Part shown: positions 32,528 through 44,095 of the stretch, in pieces
Position numbering within the stretch: position 1 is the first letter of the stretch
Layout: each line of letters begins with the position of its first letter
Assembly: GCA_018287875.1 (NCBI GenBank)
Contig: JAGVVL010000009.1
Location: 310,001 to 374,000 of the forward strand
Length of the DNA stretch: 64,000 bases
Direction: 5' to 3'
Source of the DNA: Nigrospora sphaerica
Lineage: Eukaryota > Ascomycota > Sordariomycetes > Amphisphaeriales > Apiosporaceae
Notes under the pieces: model-generated
What the model saw: only the letters and a program-made list of their open reading frames with translations
What the model was told of the DNA's origin: nothing
Databases searched by the model: none
Made by a program: the position numbers and the translations under genes

Positions 32528-35382
32528 GGCAGCCCTTAGTCATCTTTAAGGGTGTTAACGTCCAGTAGCAGTGGTTCCAAACTAAATAGACGATGAAGAC
32601 CTCGTCGATTTGCAATTCTGCAGCTCAACGAAAGGCTGGACCAACAACTTAATTGCGTTACGCTGGCTAAAGGACGCAAGCTATGCGCTTCAGGCGTGTT
32701 TATTTCCAAGATCTCCGAACTAACGCAACCTCAAAGCCATACGGTATTCCATTCCGCCCGTGCGCTGTAGCGCTTCCTCCCTTTTTTGATTCATTTCGAG
32801 GGCTTAGGGACGGGCAGTGAGGGACGTTTCCAGCTTACTATGCGATTGGGCAACAAGATCTCGCTAGGGGTCCGCAGCATAGTAATAGCACAAGGTCGTA
32901 GCGGCTGCGGCAGTGGCGGTGGTGGCGATGGCTCGGCGTTGCTTGGGAGTCTGCGTCCTCCCTCTAAGTCGCGCCAGTACCAATCGTCAACGAGCGGCAT
33001 GGTTAACATCGCTTCGTAGGCTTCCAAAGCGCGAGCACTGGGGCCTATGTTCGATTTGCATCCCTGAGGACTGAGATTTGACTCGTCGCCTCCGGTGAAT
33101 GACATATTTTGTATGTGAAAATGCGCAAAGGCCGAGTCGAGACTTTTGAACCTATGGCCAAGGCTTCTCCCAAGACATGTATTGGATGGTGGGTGAGTTG
33201 TTACCGCAGATCTGCGTTTTTGTTCGTTTGCCCTTCTCTTGAGCAGGAGATTCGTAAAGGGAAGACAGGCGCAGATTTGTCCAATCGCAACCTCCATGAG
33301 ACTATGAACTTTTGTGAGTTGCTATGGGATGCTTCGAATCACCCAAAGGAAACTTTCTTACCAATAGAAGAGTATCTTGGCGAAATCCTGTGTGTAGTTT
33401 GCTGTATGCTTGTATTCGACTACAAGCACCGCCCGGTATATCGTGACTCCTACGGCCACCCCGCCAGCCCCTAACATGACAATAACCTTGAGCTTCTTTA
33501 GAAAAGAGATCCGTAATGACCAGGCTAGAAATATAGGAAGTACTAAGACAGCGGTATCGGTAAGAACGGCGAAGGACGTATCAGCGATAAAGATGGTCGT
33601 CTGGTTCATGCAATGGTCGCCGCGGTTTGGTTTCCGGTGTCCCAAAAGGCACTTACGGGCTGGCACACAAAAGCCTTCATGATCAGCAATACAAAGTAGA
33701 AGATAAGCATAGAGGCTATAAAGATCCGAATGCCCAGGGTGACATTGTTATGGATCGAGAACAGTCGCGCCATGATGACCAATAATGTCAGCTTGGTGGC
33801 TAGGACGGCGGGGCCGTAGACAAGGCTGACAGCATAAAGCCACTATTGAACTCATGGAGAGGTAAGCAAATTGTGTTTCAAGTGGCTGAGAATGTCCAAT
33901 TTGACACACAATACACATTCCGCCTGACTGTATAATGTAAAGTGGGTTGAAATCTTTTAAGGGGCGGGAATAGTGGGGAATAAGGTGGTGCGGCATACTT
34001 TATGTAAAAGCTCGGTTTGCTTTAGCGATAGTAAGTCTGCCGGTTGTGTAAGCCCATATTGGACCACTTAGGGTATATGGTTAGAACAGATTATGACATT
34101 CAGATACCTGACGACACTCACTTTTACAAGAAAAAGCAATCTCTAGCGCCGAGAAAACCTAGAATGAACCAGAGTCAGCTCTCGTCATGGGCAGTAGGTA
34201 TGGGGCATACCCAAGAAATTGAACAGCACCCTGGCAACATGACGGTCATTAGCAGCCATGTCAGCGCGGTGGAAGCGACCGATCACTCACAGTCCTCGGC
34301 CATCAGCGGCTGGTCAAGTTTAATCTTGGCATAACATCGGAGGCCGAAGAAGAAAGTCATGAGGCCCAGCAAGGCCAAATAACCGATGGCTTCCCAGTCG
34401 GTCCAATTAGGTTCGATGCCGGGCAGGTCGGGTTGTACGTGGCGCATCATTGTGAGGGCCAATCTGCGACCCCTGCGCGTAGCTTCGGCGAAGACGAGGG
34501 CTGTCTGGAGGACAAGAGTCGGGACATCTGGGAGAAGGTGATTTTGGAAGTTGGGGAGCTCGGGCGGGGGGTATTTTCGCGGACAGACGATCAGCTGTCC
34601 GACAATAAGAATCACCCACGGTAACAAGGACAATCCATGAGAGCAGACCATCGGATAAACGCGGCGGGTCCGTTAATACGCTTCAGGCCTACGGGGTCGA
34701 TGGAGCCAAGTCCGGCTACAATGAAAGGCCACCGATAGGACAAAGTGGTCCGCCGAAGCGAAGACCCGCTTATGGGAAGTATCACAGCAAAGTCACCAAA
34801 CTCTAATTGCCGACTGTGGCAAAGAACTAGGAGGCTCCAACGATATCACGCTGCATGGCTGCCTGCTGAGCCTGGCATCCAGCAAATCATCCAGGAATGC
34901 GCCGGACAAAATAATTCCCAGTGTGCTCTACCAGCTGCTCTGCATTCTTGGTTACAGTCTCTCTAATGGATACGGGATGTTATGTATCCTATTGGTTGTC
35001 CTTTGTGGCGCTGTATAGCCACATGTATTCCGTATGGAATCTGCCGTCATGGGCGTGCCAGGGTTGGGTCCCGTCATATCAGTTCCAGCCCAAATGGTCT
35101 TGCCAGAACCGTGATGACGTTCGGTTACCTCTATGGAGGGGAGGTACCGCCACTATTACTTCAACACCTTTAGTTCCGTGCCTATTACCGGCTAGCGAGT
35201 CATCGTGGAGCCCTCAAGTGCTTTTACGCTGTCACGGAGTAGACCCCGGGGTTTCCATCGCTCCATGTAAACCAGCTCGGACCGAACTTCAGGTTAACGA
35301 ACCTCAATATGCTTTGCAGGATCCCTCCAAGGGCAGACCCCCTAGAAGGTTCTAGAAGACTTAGCGCGCTGCGGAAGCAAAG
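32528..35382 (-). repeat. Right arm of the inverted duplication
   Basis: Reverse complement of 22581-25438. Its inner end begins within the P4 transposase fragment (TTAGTCATCTTTAAGGGTG). Differences from the left arm include a 3-bp change in the CCACCACCGCC tract and a one-base loss in the rhodopsin-type gene. The distal third is more diverged. Confidence 0.92.
32751..34651 (-). pseudogene. Rhodopsin-domain protein, right-arm copy (frameshifted)
   Basis: Same exons as the left copy: first exon 34651 to about 34291, main helical exon about 33842 to 33361, last exon ending near 32750. Near 33629 this copy has CACCGG where the left arm has CACCGGG, within the codons for FWDTGKPNRG. This shifts the frame in the middle of the membrane domain. 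The C-terminal exon remains open, with one Pro codon fewer. Unless spliced around, the protein is not made. Confidence 0.7.
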
Positions 35383-35897
35383 GGTACCCCGCAACCCGGG
35401 CGCATACGACCATGGAGGTGGAATCAAAGTTAAAGAACATTTGCCCGGACCTGCTCCATGGATATTGGGAAAGCAAAGGCGGGCGAAGCAAGTATTTCGC
35501 AAAACGTGGACGACCAAGAGTGACCCTTTAATGCCGAGTTTATGCACTCCTCTATGGGCACTGGTAACTAATATGTCTTAAAGACAGGATAGCTGCTAGC
35601 TATGCTGCCTCGGACTACTATCGATAGACGAGACGAGAGTGCGTTAGGGTCCACCAAGCAAGAACGAACAGACTGCACTGAATAAGAAATCAAGTCAAAC
35701 CAAGAGATGAAAGCTTGAGTGCAATCGGTTGGATTGGCGATTCAAACACTATACGATGTCGTGTTACCCGATCGTCATCTCGTGTTGCCGTCTGTCGTCC
35801 CACCATCCATCCGTCTCCCTCTTCCTCCCATTCACACACCAACGTCCCTCCATCTGTCATGCACATCCAAGAGGGACAAACCCCCTTCCCCTGTCGT
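35383..35897. other. Spacer right of the inverted repeat
   Basis: No coding feature could be supported. The T/C-rich stretch 35800-35880 may be 3' UTR of the following minus-strand gene. Confidence 0.35.
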
Positions 35898-36697
35898 CTA
35901 GAGGGCCAAAGTGCCGAGGACCTGCTGGACAACGTTGGAGACCATGTTGTGCGACGTGGTCTGGACGTCCTGGTAGATGGGCGCGACCTCGTCGGTTACA
36001 GCGCTCAGGGGCTCGTAGCTCTGCAGCTAGCCGTGTACCGAAGGCTGTCAGCGTTGCTGGCGTGTTGCCACCGCCCTGGAAGGCGCCCAGAGGGATCGAC
36101 GGCTTGTTCTCAGTATTCATCAGCAGGTTCTCATGCGTCAGGTTCAGCTGTATCGGATGTATGAGTCAGTACTTCCCGCGGGCCAAGGTCCTCCCGAAAG
36201 CCCGAGAAAGGGTGATTTGAGGAGGGGGGTAGGAGAGAAGGTGAAAGAAATGAGGGCAGACTCACAAAGGGCTAAGCATGGCACAAAACATGCTGCTCGA
36301 TGTCCATCAACGTCTGGTTTCCGCTCATCGAGTTGCATAGGTCCTGTTCCAGGCACACGATGTCGTGGGTGTGCTGGAAGAGGTCCTGATGGGGACACGT
36401 GCATGCAAGCCAGTTGATGTGCTATTTCCTGGGGTCAGTGGTGCCGTTCAAGCCCAGGTTTGGGATGTCGGTGAAGGCATTGACGATGTCCTGGAAGTCG
36501 TCGAGTATGCTACCGCCGTTGTTTCCACTGTTGCCGTTGTTTCCACTGTTGCCGTTGTTACCACCGTAGCCATAGCCGTAATAATTGTTACTGCCGCAGT
36601 TGAATTCGAAGACGTCGTCTTGGCCCTGGCCCTGGGCCAGGACAGTGGGAGCCAGCCTGGCGGCGACGGCGGAGACGATGATGGGCTTGGCGTACAC
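35898..36697 (-). pseudogene. Secreted Asn/Gly-rich protein gene, probably degenerate
   Basis: The minus-strand exon 36697-36422 reads YAKPIIVSAVAARLAPTVLA (signal-peptide-like), then QGQGQDDVFEFNCGSNNYY and the repeat NNGNSGNNGNSGNNGG. The codon before Tyr is GTG, so the start may be mutated or lie on an upstream exon. Further exons are visible: HTHDIVCLEQDLCNSMSGNQ (near 36350), LNLTHENLLMNTENKPSIPL (near 36130) and a last segment EPLSAVTDEVAPIYQDVQTT ending GTLAL at 35898. The last joint needs a frame change near 36025 and an in-frame TAG follows the second exon, so the gene seems to be decaying. It is probably a cell-surface or secreted small protein; the family was not identified. Confidence 0.5.
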
Positions 36698-37439
36698 TTT
36701 ATTCTGTGGGGTCTTTAGATGGGGTGGGGTGAAGAGAAATTCAACGGGAGCAACAGGTCGTGTTGTTGTGAAAGAGAGTGATGAAGCGATGGCAATGAGC
36801 GAGTATTTTAAACGTGAAGGGAGCGTGAGTGAGTGCGTTGAGCTGTGATGGTGCGGCGGCGATGGAGGATTCAATTACCACCGAACCGGAGGACTCGCCG
36901 CCTTTCATCACCGGCGGCCACGGAAGGGGGTCACTTAGCAAAGATTAAGAAACGAAAAAACGAGTCGGGAGGTTCGAACCGTAGCGACCACCGGCTGCAG
37001 CATGTTCAGTCCAGGAGACATGATTCGGCTACTGTGGAAAGAAGGTCGCACTGGAAACTAGCTAACCACGTCTCATACCCCTCGGGAGGTTGTGGCTGCT
37101 TCTCAGCCGCCGACGACGTCAAACAATTATTATTATTGTTGGGAACCCTAGAACAACCAGCTCAAGCGGCTTTCCCTTAGTGTTTTAGGTTCACTCGAGT
37201 GAGAAGGTCCGCTGTTAGTGCTTTAGTGCTATGATACGCCAGCTGCTAGCAGAAGCTTGCGCGCGGATAATAAATGAGAGGAAAGGTGTCTCTCGCGGTG
37301 GAGCAGCTGTGCACCTGTACACCTGCCTTAATAGGGTTAGTGCATCAGAGACTTCATTATTACCTCCCTAGAGATTTGACAACCCCAATGCGATGTTTAT
37401 CCATCCGTCTTCCCAATTCTGCTCTGCAAATCCAATGCA
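36698..37439. other. Intergenic, no gene seen
   Basis: Promoter side of both the secreted-protein gene and the JmjC-like gene. A poly-A run at 36954-36960 next to GGTTCGAACC was considered as an RNA gene and not accepted. Confidence 0.35.
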
Positions 37440-39968
37440 ATGAATCAATCAGCAACCAACTCCATCGATCCGGACGCTCAGGAGCGGATCCTACTACTCG
37501 GCGAACCCAAAGCGATCCAAGTGGAACGGTTCTTGAGTGTCATCCGTTCTTGCGACAACGAAGAGAAGAAATACGACCTGTGCCAGCAAAAGCGCGACCA
37601 GTTGCTTGGTATCCAAAGCACATTACAGATCGAATTCGCCTTCTACGAACGAGCATTTTACGAGTCCGCAATATACAAAGCCCAAAAGCTAGATGCCAGA
37701 TGGCGAAAGTTTACCAGTACCGCGGCCGAGGGATTGAAGATCCGCCAGAGGTTGAAGAAGGCTACCGAATACTGGGGACAGGACGTGGTCCAACGCTACT
37801 GTGAAGGGCAAGGAATCAGCTTCGTTATCCAATTCGCCGCCACCGCAAGCCAACACCGGAAATGGAAGACCGAAGCGTTGCCGAGACTTCAACAGCTAGT
37901 GCGCCGGCGCATCGAGTTGTCCAAGTACGGGAGGCACTGTTTCGTTCATCCCATCGAACGGATCGATTTGGTCAATGCGAGGCTGTGGAAGAGTGACGGT
38001 CCCTTTACAAAGCAGAACGACCCAGAAAGAGTGCCGCTTCCTTGCACACTGCTGGCCGAGAGAGAATTGCCACACGGCTACGGCTTTGATCAACACGGTC
38101 TTCTCATCCCACAGGACATTTCTGGTCAAGAACTCAACGGTAGCAGTGGTCTTGCCATTCATCCTCATGGCATTGATACAGCTATATACCGGAGAGCGAA
38201 TATGGTGGAGACCACAAGTATAAGCGACACGAACAAGACACCGCGTCCCACACACGACACCCGCGGGAACACGACAGATGGAACAAACACAGGCACGGAT
38301 TCCGGAAGCGACACAGCCTCAGATGCATCAAAGAACACCATCGAGACAGACTGCACGACCGAAGCAAGCGACACTGCTGCCAGCGTTTGCTGTAGCAGGT
38401 GTGGGGCTGCGCTTGAGACAACCCATTATGAGGCAGCTGGTCTAGGTCCAAATCGCAATGGGCTTAGCGGCACTTCGCGGAAAGACAGCTGCAACATTTC
38501 TTCCGTTGGGGATCCGTTGTGTGAGAGCCTTCGGCGGCCAGAAAAATACGAAAAGCAATGGACAAGGACGAGCGCAACGAGTGATTCATCGTCCCCTTCG
38601 CAGCGATGGAGGTGGACCAATGGCCATGTACGAAGGTCGGCTAGGAAAAGGGAGAAGGCCCTCTCATCCTTGGTAAAACGTAGTTTAGACACGGATCGAC
38701 TGAAGTCACTTATCAATAGGCTATCAGGCGCGACAGAAAGCTGTCCAACAGCATTGATGGAAACCTCTGCGATGCCTTCGAAAAGACAGCGTGCGGCTTC
38801 GGTACCGTCCGACACTCCACAGCCCGGCACGGCCAAACGGCAACAGGTTACCCATCCCTTACCGTCCGCTGATGTTGGATTGTCGCGTATCCAAGACCAT
38901 AGCGCGCGCCCTGTGTGTGATTGGGTGTCCGACGAGACGTATCTTGCGCAGGCTATCGTCGAAACGCTCCAGAGAACGAAGGAAGCCCCCGCCAGCCGGA
39001 GCTGCCAAACCGCTCGATGCCTCCTTCCCATTCTACGAAACTGCAAGCACCCTATTGCGGAGAAGAACGGGATAACTGAACTACACCTCTTAGACGGACA
39101 CCAAGCCAAAGCTCTTCTTGACAACACGACCCCCAACGTGCCTATCGTTACGGAGCGGCAGCAGCACTTCCAGTGGAAGCCCCCAGCGAGGCCAATTACC
39201 GAGTTCTTCGAGTGGATCGAAGATCATGATCAGATGGTCTCTGTCCAGATACCCTCTCGCAGAGCCAACGAGAGCTCGTATGAATCCCGGAGTATACGAC
39301 AAGTCCAGGAGCGATTCCTCTCTTCAGCGAAGTCGGACGACCCATGGAATGTACTGGACTGCAGCTGCCCATTGCCTTCCACACTGCCCGACTTCCTGAC
39401 GGGACGGAACTGCCAGCTTCTGGCTCGGATACGCGACAAGGTATTGAAAGGAAATAGGGCCGAGAGGACTGTGGCATGTGGAGAAGAGTGGGTTGTGTGG
39501 AGAGACCTTGAACATTGGGCCCTCCTGTCCGAAGGAGGGCATTGTACAGCCCCCCACATGGACAGTCATGGCCTCGCTACATGGATCACCATCCAGGAAG
39601 GTTTGTTTGGCTTCGCATGGATGTCTCATCCCACCAGCGAACAGCGTACAGCGTGGATGGGCGACACTGAGCACTACGATGCAGGACAACATTGGCGCTA
39701 CTGGATACTGAAGCCGGGGCAGACCATCTTCTTTCCTTCTGGCACAATCCACTGCGTCTTCCGGGTTCAGGAGGCGCAAACGCTCGCGCTTGGAGGCCAT
39801 ATTCTTCAGTGGTCTGGCATTGATCGATGGATGGATGTGGTCAGCCAGCAGGTTGAAGCTCCAAGCAGTACGAACGAGGATATGACCGATGTCTGGAAGT
39901 GGATTCCCGTGGTTGAGAGTCTCATCCAAAAAAGGCTAGAACGTACCAGTTCGATGGACGTGTTATAG
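37440..39968 (+). CDS. JmjC-type (2-oxoglutarate/Fe(II)) domain protein, 842 residues
   Basis: An intact single-exon gene. The C-terminal 180 residues carry a JmjC fold signature: EGGHCTAPHMDSHGLATWIT with the iron ligands His706 and Asp708, then FGFAWMSHP, WRYWILKPGQTIFFPSGTIH with His771 as the distal ligand, and GGHILQWSG. The N-terminal 200 residues are helical and charged. The middle (about 270-470) is a low-complexity Thr/Ser/Asp-rich linker containing CCSRCG. Related fungal proteins are nuclear or of unknown location. Whether this one demethylates histones or hydroxylates another substrate cannot be told. The three iron ligands are present, so activity is plausible. It is the longest intact host gene in the window. 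Confidence 0.82.
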   Translation: MNQSATNSIDPDAQERILLLGEPKAIQVERFLSVIRSCDNEEKKYDLCQQKRDQLLGIQSTLQIEFAFYERAFYESAIYKAQKLDARWRKFTSTAAEGLKIRQRLKKATEYWGQDVVQRYCEGQGISFVIQFAATASQHRKWKTEALPRLQQLVRRRIELSKYGRHCFVHPIERIDLVNARLWKSDGPFTKQNDPERVPLPCTLLAERELPHGYGFDQHGLLIPQDISGQELNGSSGLAIHPHGIDTAIYRRANMVETTSISDTNKTPRPTHDTRGNTTDGTNTGTDSGSDTASDASKNTIETDCTTEASDTAASVCCSRCGAALETTHYEAAGLGPNRNGLSGTSRKDSCNISSVGDPLCESLRRPEKYEKQWTRTSATSDSSSPSQRWRWTNGHVRRSARKREKALSSLVKRSLDTDRLKSLINRLSGATESCPTALMETSAMPSKRQRAASVPSDTPQPGTAKRQQVTHPLPSADVGLSRIQDHSARPVCDWVSDETYLAQAIVETLQRTKEAPASRSCQTARCLLPILRNCKHPIAEKNGITELHLLDGHQAKALLDNTTPNVPIVTERQQHFQWKPPARPITEFFEWIEDHDQMVSVQIPSRRANESSYESRSIRQVQERFLSSAKSDDPWNVLDCSCPLPSTLPDFLTGRNCQLLARIRDKVLKGNRAERTVACGEEWVVWRDLEHWALLSEGGHCTAPHMDSHGLATWITIQEGLFGFAWMSHPTSEQRTAWMGDTEHYDAGQHWRYWILKPGQTIFFPSGTIHCVFRVQEAQTLALGGHILQWSGIDRWMDVVSQQVEAPSSTNEDMTDVWKWIPVVESLIQKRLERTSSMDVL

Positions 39969-40180
39969 CATGAGAAATAGCCCCCGTTTGTATGTTGAGT
40001 ACTTCAAAGCATTCTGGTTTGTGCCGCCGACGACGCTACCGGAGCTACACTTGAGTGCTTGTGATGATGGTCGACCTTTGCGGCAAACTAGAAACTGCTA
40101 AACGAATCGCACTTCAACGACCAGCCAAAGATTAGCCCCCGAACGAGTAGGCCCATTCTGAACCAGAGTTTCCACTGCGC
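39969..40180. other. Intergenic
   Basis: 3' flank of the JmjC-like gene. Nothing else was seen. Confidence 0.4.
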
Positions 40181-40429
40181 ATGCTGGCCACACTGTTTCC
40201 GCGACGTATTGGTGACGAGAGACTTTCGTATAAGGAAAGAACATTTGCGTACAGTCGGCCGTCTGAGGAACAAGCATCTCAGCAGCAAATACTTGAAAGG
40301 CTACAAAGCCATGGTCGGGACCAACCAATCTCCTGCTGCCATCCTCAATGTGTCAAAGACGACATCAATCTCCTGGGTCCTGATCACTTCCGGAATCATG
40401 TCAAAACCGTCCATGGGGTGCGGCTTTAG
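40181..40429 (+). pseudogene. C2H2-type zinc finger fragment
   Basis: An 82-residue frame starting MLATLFPRRIGDERLSYKER and ending CCHPQCVKDDINLLGPDHFR, then NHVKTVHGVRL. The CX4C (or CX3C) with later HX4H spacing resembles single C2H2 fingers near the ends of fungal transposon-related and regulator proteins. Upstream coding sequence could not be found, so this is a fragment or relic. Confidence 0.4.
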
Positions 40430-42402
40430 CTAGGGTACTGTGTTCGAGGCAGGGCTTTGATCTCCTAGAACTAGCCCCAAGGCCGACAATGACAGTACGC
40501 TATAGTACGTAGACAATTCGACCTGTCAGCCATACACAGAGAAGCAAATCCAGGCAAGTTCTCCACATACTATGGCAAGCATACGACTAACAATTTCGGT
40601 CGACAGCATCCGGGACAGCAGCCAGCTCCCGAGCCACCCTCGAGCCCATGGTCACTGCCGTGGACGCCTTCATCAGGTGCGCGTAGCTTACGTAAGCTAT
40701 AGTGGGCTTACGTTACCCCAGTGGCGTATATAAGTACGCAAATAAGGAGACGTCGCAGACAAAATGGATAAGGATACTCAGAATAATCACTATACATAAC
40801 TTCCCGTCACGATGTACTCTGCGACAAATTACACGTGAATATTAGTTGTTCCTTATCCGGTACTGCAATCGTGGGCCCTTCTCGTAGATGGGTAGCGTGA
40901 AATTGGAAAGATAGGAACGTCACTATCGTCAACCGCATTAGGCGTTGTCACAGGGCCAGGTGCACTGGGGAGTAACTACTTGTGCCTGACCCGTACGAAG
41001 ACGAAAGATTTGCCGGACGAAATCGTCGGGGCTCGAGAATGTGGGGTTAAAAGGCCGGTTCGTCTCGATCGCGAAAGCATAACAGCCGTGACAGCCGTGC
41101 TCACCGACTACGAGTATTGCGCCTGACTTATACTCTACATAGACTGGCCCCCAAGTAATAGAGAAATTGAATTAACGCCAAGAAGCAGAAAGCCAATATA
41201 GATGATGTGGTATCATGTCCTTCTCTAGTGCCGTACTAGATCGTCGCTGAGCCCCGGGTTCTCCTCCTTCCCCAGAGTCTTCTTCTCCTGTGTATTTGGG
41301 GTATGCCTCCGTTCCCTTTTCTTCTCTCTACTTTTTTTCATGTGCTGGTAAAAGCGTGTTTCACGCCCCCGCTTGTTGTTGTCGATACGCCTCCTATTAG
41401 AGCCTACAGCGTCTTCCTCCTCTTGTCGAGTCGGGTACTCAAAGCGTGGTCTCTTGGTACGCTGGGCGTCCAGTTCATCCCGGCTCTCGACGGATAAGGG
41501 AGGCGAGGGCGAGTCCTCTAGCCACGGGTTGCCGCTATGAACCTCCGCCCGATCGTCTCGCCTCCGTGTGAGGTGGGCATGGGAACCCATTCAGATGTCC
41601 ACTCTTAGAATACAACATGCCTTGATTCAAGATATACACATCCGTTTACGAGCTTTCCAACGCAGGTAAGATTAAGCGCATATATTCGAACGGGCAAAAG
41701 CTTTCTGGGGGAGACTGTAGGCAGGCCCTTCTGCAAGTCCGTTTTAATAATTCGTAGGCCAGCTTGGGTGATCAATTTTCGAAAATTACTGTCTTCTCTA
41801 TACCCGGTCAGCACCTGTCAAACGTCAAGATTGTTGTATGGCTGTTACATCGTTTGGGCGCCAACGACCAACATAACTCACCTTGTCAGGCTACTGTCGG
41901 TGGTATTGAAGTAGTCGGAGCCGCTTGTGCTTGTGGTTTCTTTCACAACAATGACCCCGTTCTCGGGGCTGAAGGCTTGCCGCCATCGCATCAAAAAGGC
42001 CACAAGATGTTAGTCTGTTGGATAGCCCACGCACCACTGAATCCAGACTAGATCATATAGGACCACTTCGACAGATGACCGTTTCTCAAAACTTACATTG
42101 GAGATGCTCCGGACGTCACTGATTTCTCGCAGCTTTGGCTACAGGCTCGATGATATTGATGTGCGAGGCCAAGCTACGGAGAAGCCCATCGGTTGCTCTC
42201 CAAGGAACGCCTTAGTAGTCTTGTACCAGATTGGGTGTTTGGAGTTCATTGTAAAGCAACGCTTGGTACGCACCCTGCGCCGCCCTTCAACGCATGAGCC
42301 ACGGTATGTCTGTTATTGTTCGTGCCGCTACCACCTGGAATGCGCTGTCAATCATCCAGGCGCGTCTCTCCGAGATGCAATCTGGTATTGATCAATTTCG
42401 TA
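40430..42402. other. About 2 kb without a recognised gene
   Basis: 40685-40860 has an LTR-like look: the palindromic AGCTTACGTAAGCT, a TATA box (GTATATAAG) and an end like TAACTTCCCGTCAC. A minus-strand frame at 41225-41590 codes for a Lys/Arg/Glu-rich 121-residue protein of no known family, probably real as a transcript fragment but not supported as a gene. 41600-42400 shows only scattered short frames. Confidence 0.35.
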
Positions 42403-43801
42403 TCAGCTTAGCCCGCTTCGTGATGCCTGTCTCGCACAGTGTTGCTTATGTGTGTCGTTGAACTGAGGCTCAATGCTTTTCTCGATCGCATCAAGAATAG
42501 CTTTTCTGAAATTTGACTCGCAGTCATGACCCCCGAAAGACTTTATATGACATTCCAACGTAGCAAGAAACCGCCTCATGCCTGTAGCAGGCGCTGCGGT
42601 TAGACTGCTTTCTTCTTCCGGCAGTGGCCACAGGCGCAACTGATGCAATTTTCGTATAATGGTACCGAGCATACTGGCCTCGCATCTATCGGTTTGGTTG
42701 ATCTTGGGGCTGATGCAGGTCAGGATACCCGGCCTTTTCTCAATCAGTGCATTCACAGCTTCGTGTAGATGATCCAGAAAGATGTCGTTCCAGTGAAGTC
42801 GTATCGACGCCACTACCTCTGAAGAATCGAGTCAGAGGCTCTTCATTGAAAAACTTGGGCTTGTACTTACCTTTCAGATCAGCTGGCGGAACTACTCCCT
42901 GAAACCTGAGATTGTCTGTTTCGCTCTGTTCGGCCTTATCCCTCAGGAGATCGCCGTTTGCGTTGGAGCAGCTGTAGTATGCTATTTCGGTCGCAAATTT
43001 GCAAACAAGGTCGTAATCACCCAATTCCCAAGCGATGAAGAGGCCCTTTTCCATCTTTTCATCCGCCTTTGGCCAATTGGCGTACCCATCGACGAGGAGA
43101 ACTCTCCACTGCCAGGCCCATGGTCTCAGCCAATGGAGAAGGTCGTATTTATCACTCAAAATGGTGATCTGATAAAGGAGCTCAAGATCTATGACCTCAG
43201 CGCTCGACGGAACCTTCTCAAAGCTGCCGTGCATGATGTGGCAAAATACAGCCAACGCATCAGGGTTATCGTCGGGTAATTCAACCAACCACTGCCTGTC
43301 ATCATTTGGCGGCTGGGCCTCAGCGAACCCACCATAGAGCATTCGCTTAAACACGGGTGATGCCCGACTTAATGTCTTCGAACATACCCGGAATGTCCTA
43401 GCTGCCTGGGTGACAGGAAACGTCTGACCAGTCGCATTGGCCCTGTGCTCACAGACGACTTCGCCCACCTCCAAGATCAGGTCGCCGTCGCAGTCGAAGG
43501 TTATGAGTTCGGGGGGGTCACATCGATTGCAAACCTCCCAGTCGAGTCCTCTGGTTAACTTCGTGTCATCGACCTGGGCTTTGGTTGGGGTGGCAGTGGC
43601 TTGACTCAGTCCAGATTCGTCTTGGCTGAGGTTATCGTTGACTTGATGGGCCGATGCTGGAGTATTTGTACCTTTCGCGGTCTCTGCAGTGGCTATTCCT
43701 GTGTCGTTTAGCGAGGAAAAACTTTTGGTAGCACTTTCGGTTTCGGGAACAGGCATTGTGTGTCTTGTTGTGGGAGTTTCTGTGGGTGAACTTGGTAACA
43801 A
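42403..43801 (-). CDS. BTB/POZ-domain protein, two exons
   Basis: Exon 1 runs from 43801 to 42871. The intron begins GTAAGT and ends at TAG (42813-42815) or at an upstream CAG in the same phase. Exon 2 runs to the stop at 42403, giving about 445 residues. After a Thr/Ser-rich N-terminus the BTB-like core reads GDLILEVGE, TFRVCSKTLSRASPVFKRML and LPDDNPDALAVFCHIMHGSF, with helices to YDLLHWLRPWAWQWRVLLVD. The C-terminal part (LHWNDIFLDHLHEAVNALIE, a Cys-containing stretch) is common in fungal-expanded BTB proteins. BTB domains mediate dimerisation and often link to cullin-3 ligases, but the partner here is unknown. No lesion is seen. Confidence 0.78.
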
Positions 43802-44095
43802 GTTCGACGTGGGCGACCAACCCGCATTTATGGCCAGAGGGACGGCGGGGGGCGCCTACGAGACCCACCACGAACCTGGAAAGCTCTTTGTCACGGATCC
43901 AACTGAACTTACCCCAAAACAGTGGACTTATCGGAGCGGAACAACCATATCACGGTAAGAACCCAGACGGGACAACGCCATCTGTAAAGAAGGGGAACCC
44001 ATAACAACGTAGATGTCATACGAGCGGGTCCGTCGTACGAGCGGATCAGTTTCGATTATTTTCTCGCACCTTCAGGTACATTAGTTAAGACGCGA
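43802..44095. other. Intergenic
   Basis: Promoter side of the BTB gene; no element ends recognised. Confidence 0.35.

Noticed and set aside
22581..35382. Inverted duplication as one very large TIR transposon
   Set aside because: The arms contain an intron-bearing host gene and end inside a transposase relic, and no target duplication was found at the outer ends.
36960..37020. tRNA-like GGTTCGAACC with a nearby T run on the minus strand
   Set aside because: The T-arm stem does not pair properly and no acceptor or anticodon stem could be built.
40181..40429. Possible captain (DUF3435) of a Starship giant element
   Set aside because: Only a single C2H2-like finger is present; no tyrosine-recombinase motifs were found anywhere in the window.
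41225..41590. 121-codon Lys/Arg/Glu-rich minus-strand frame as a gene
   Set aside because: Biased composition, no family resemblance and no supporting context.
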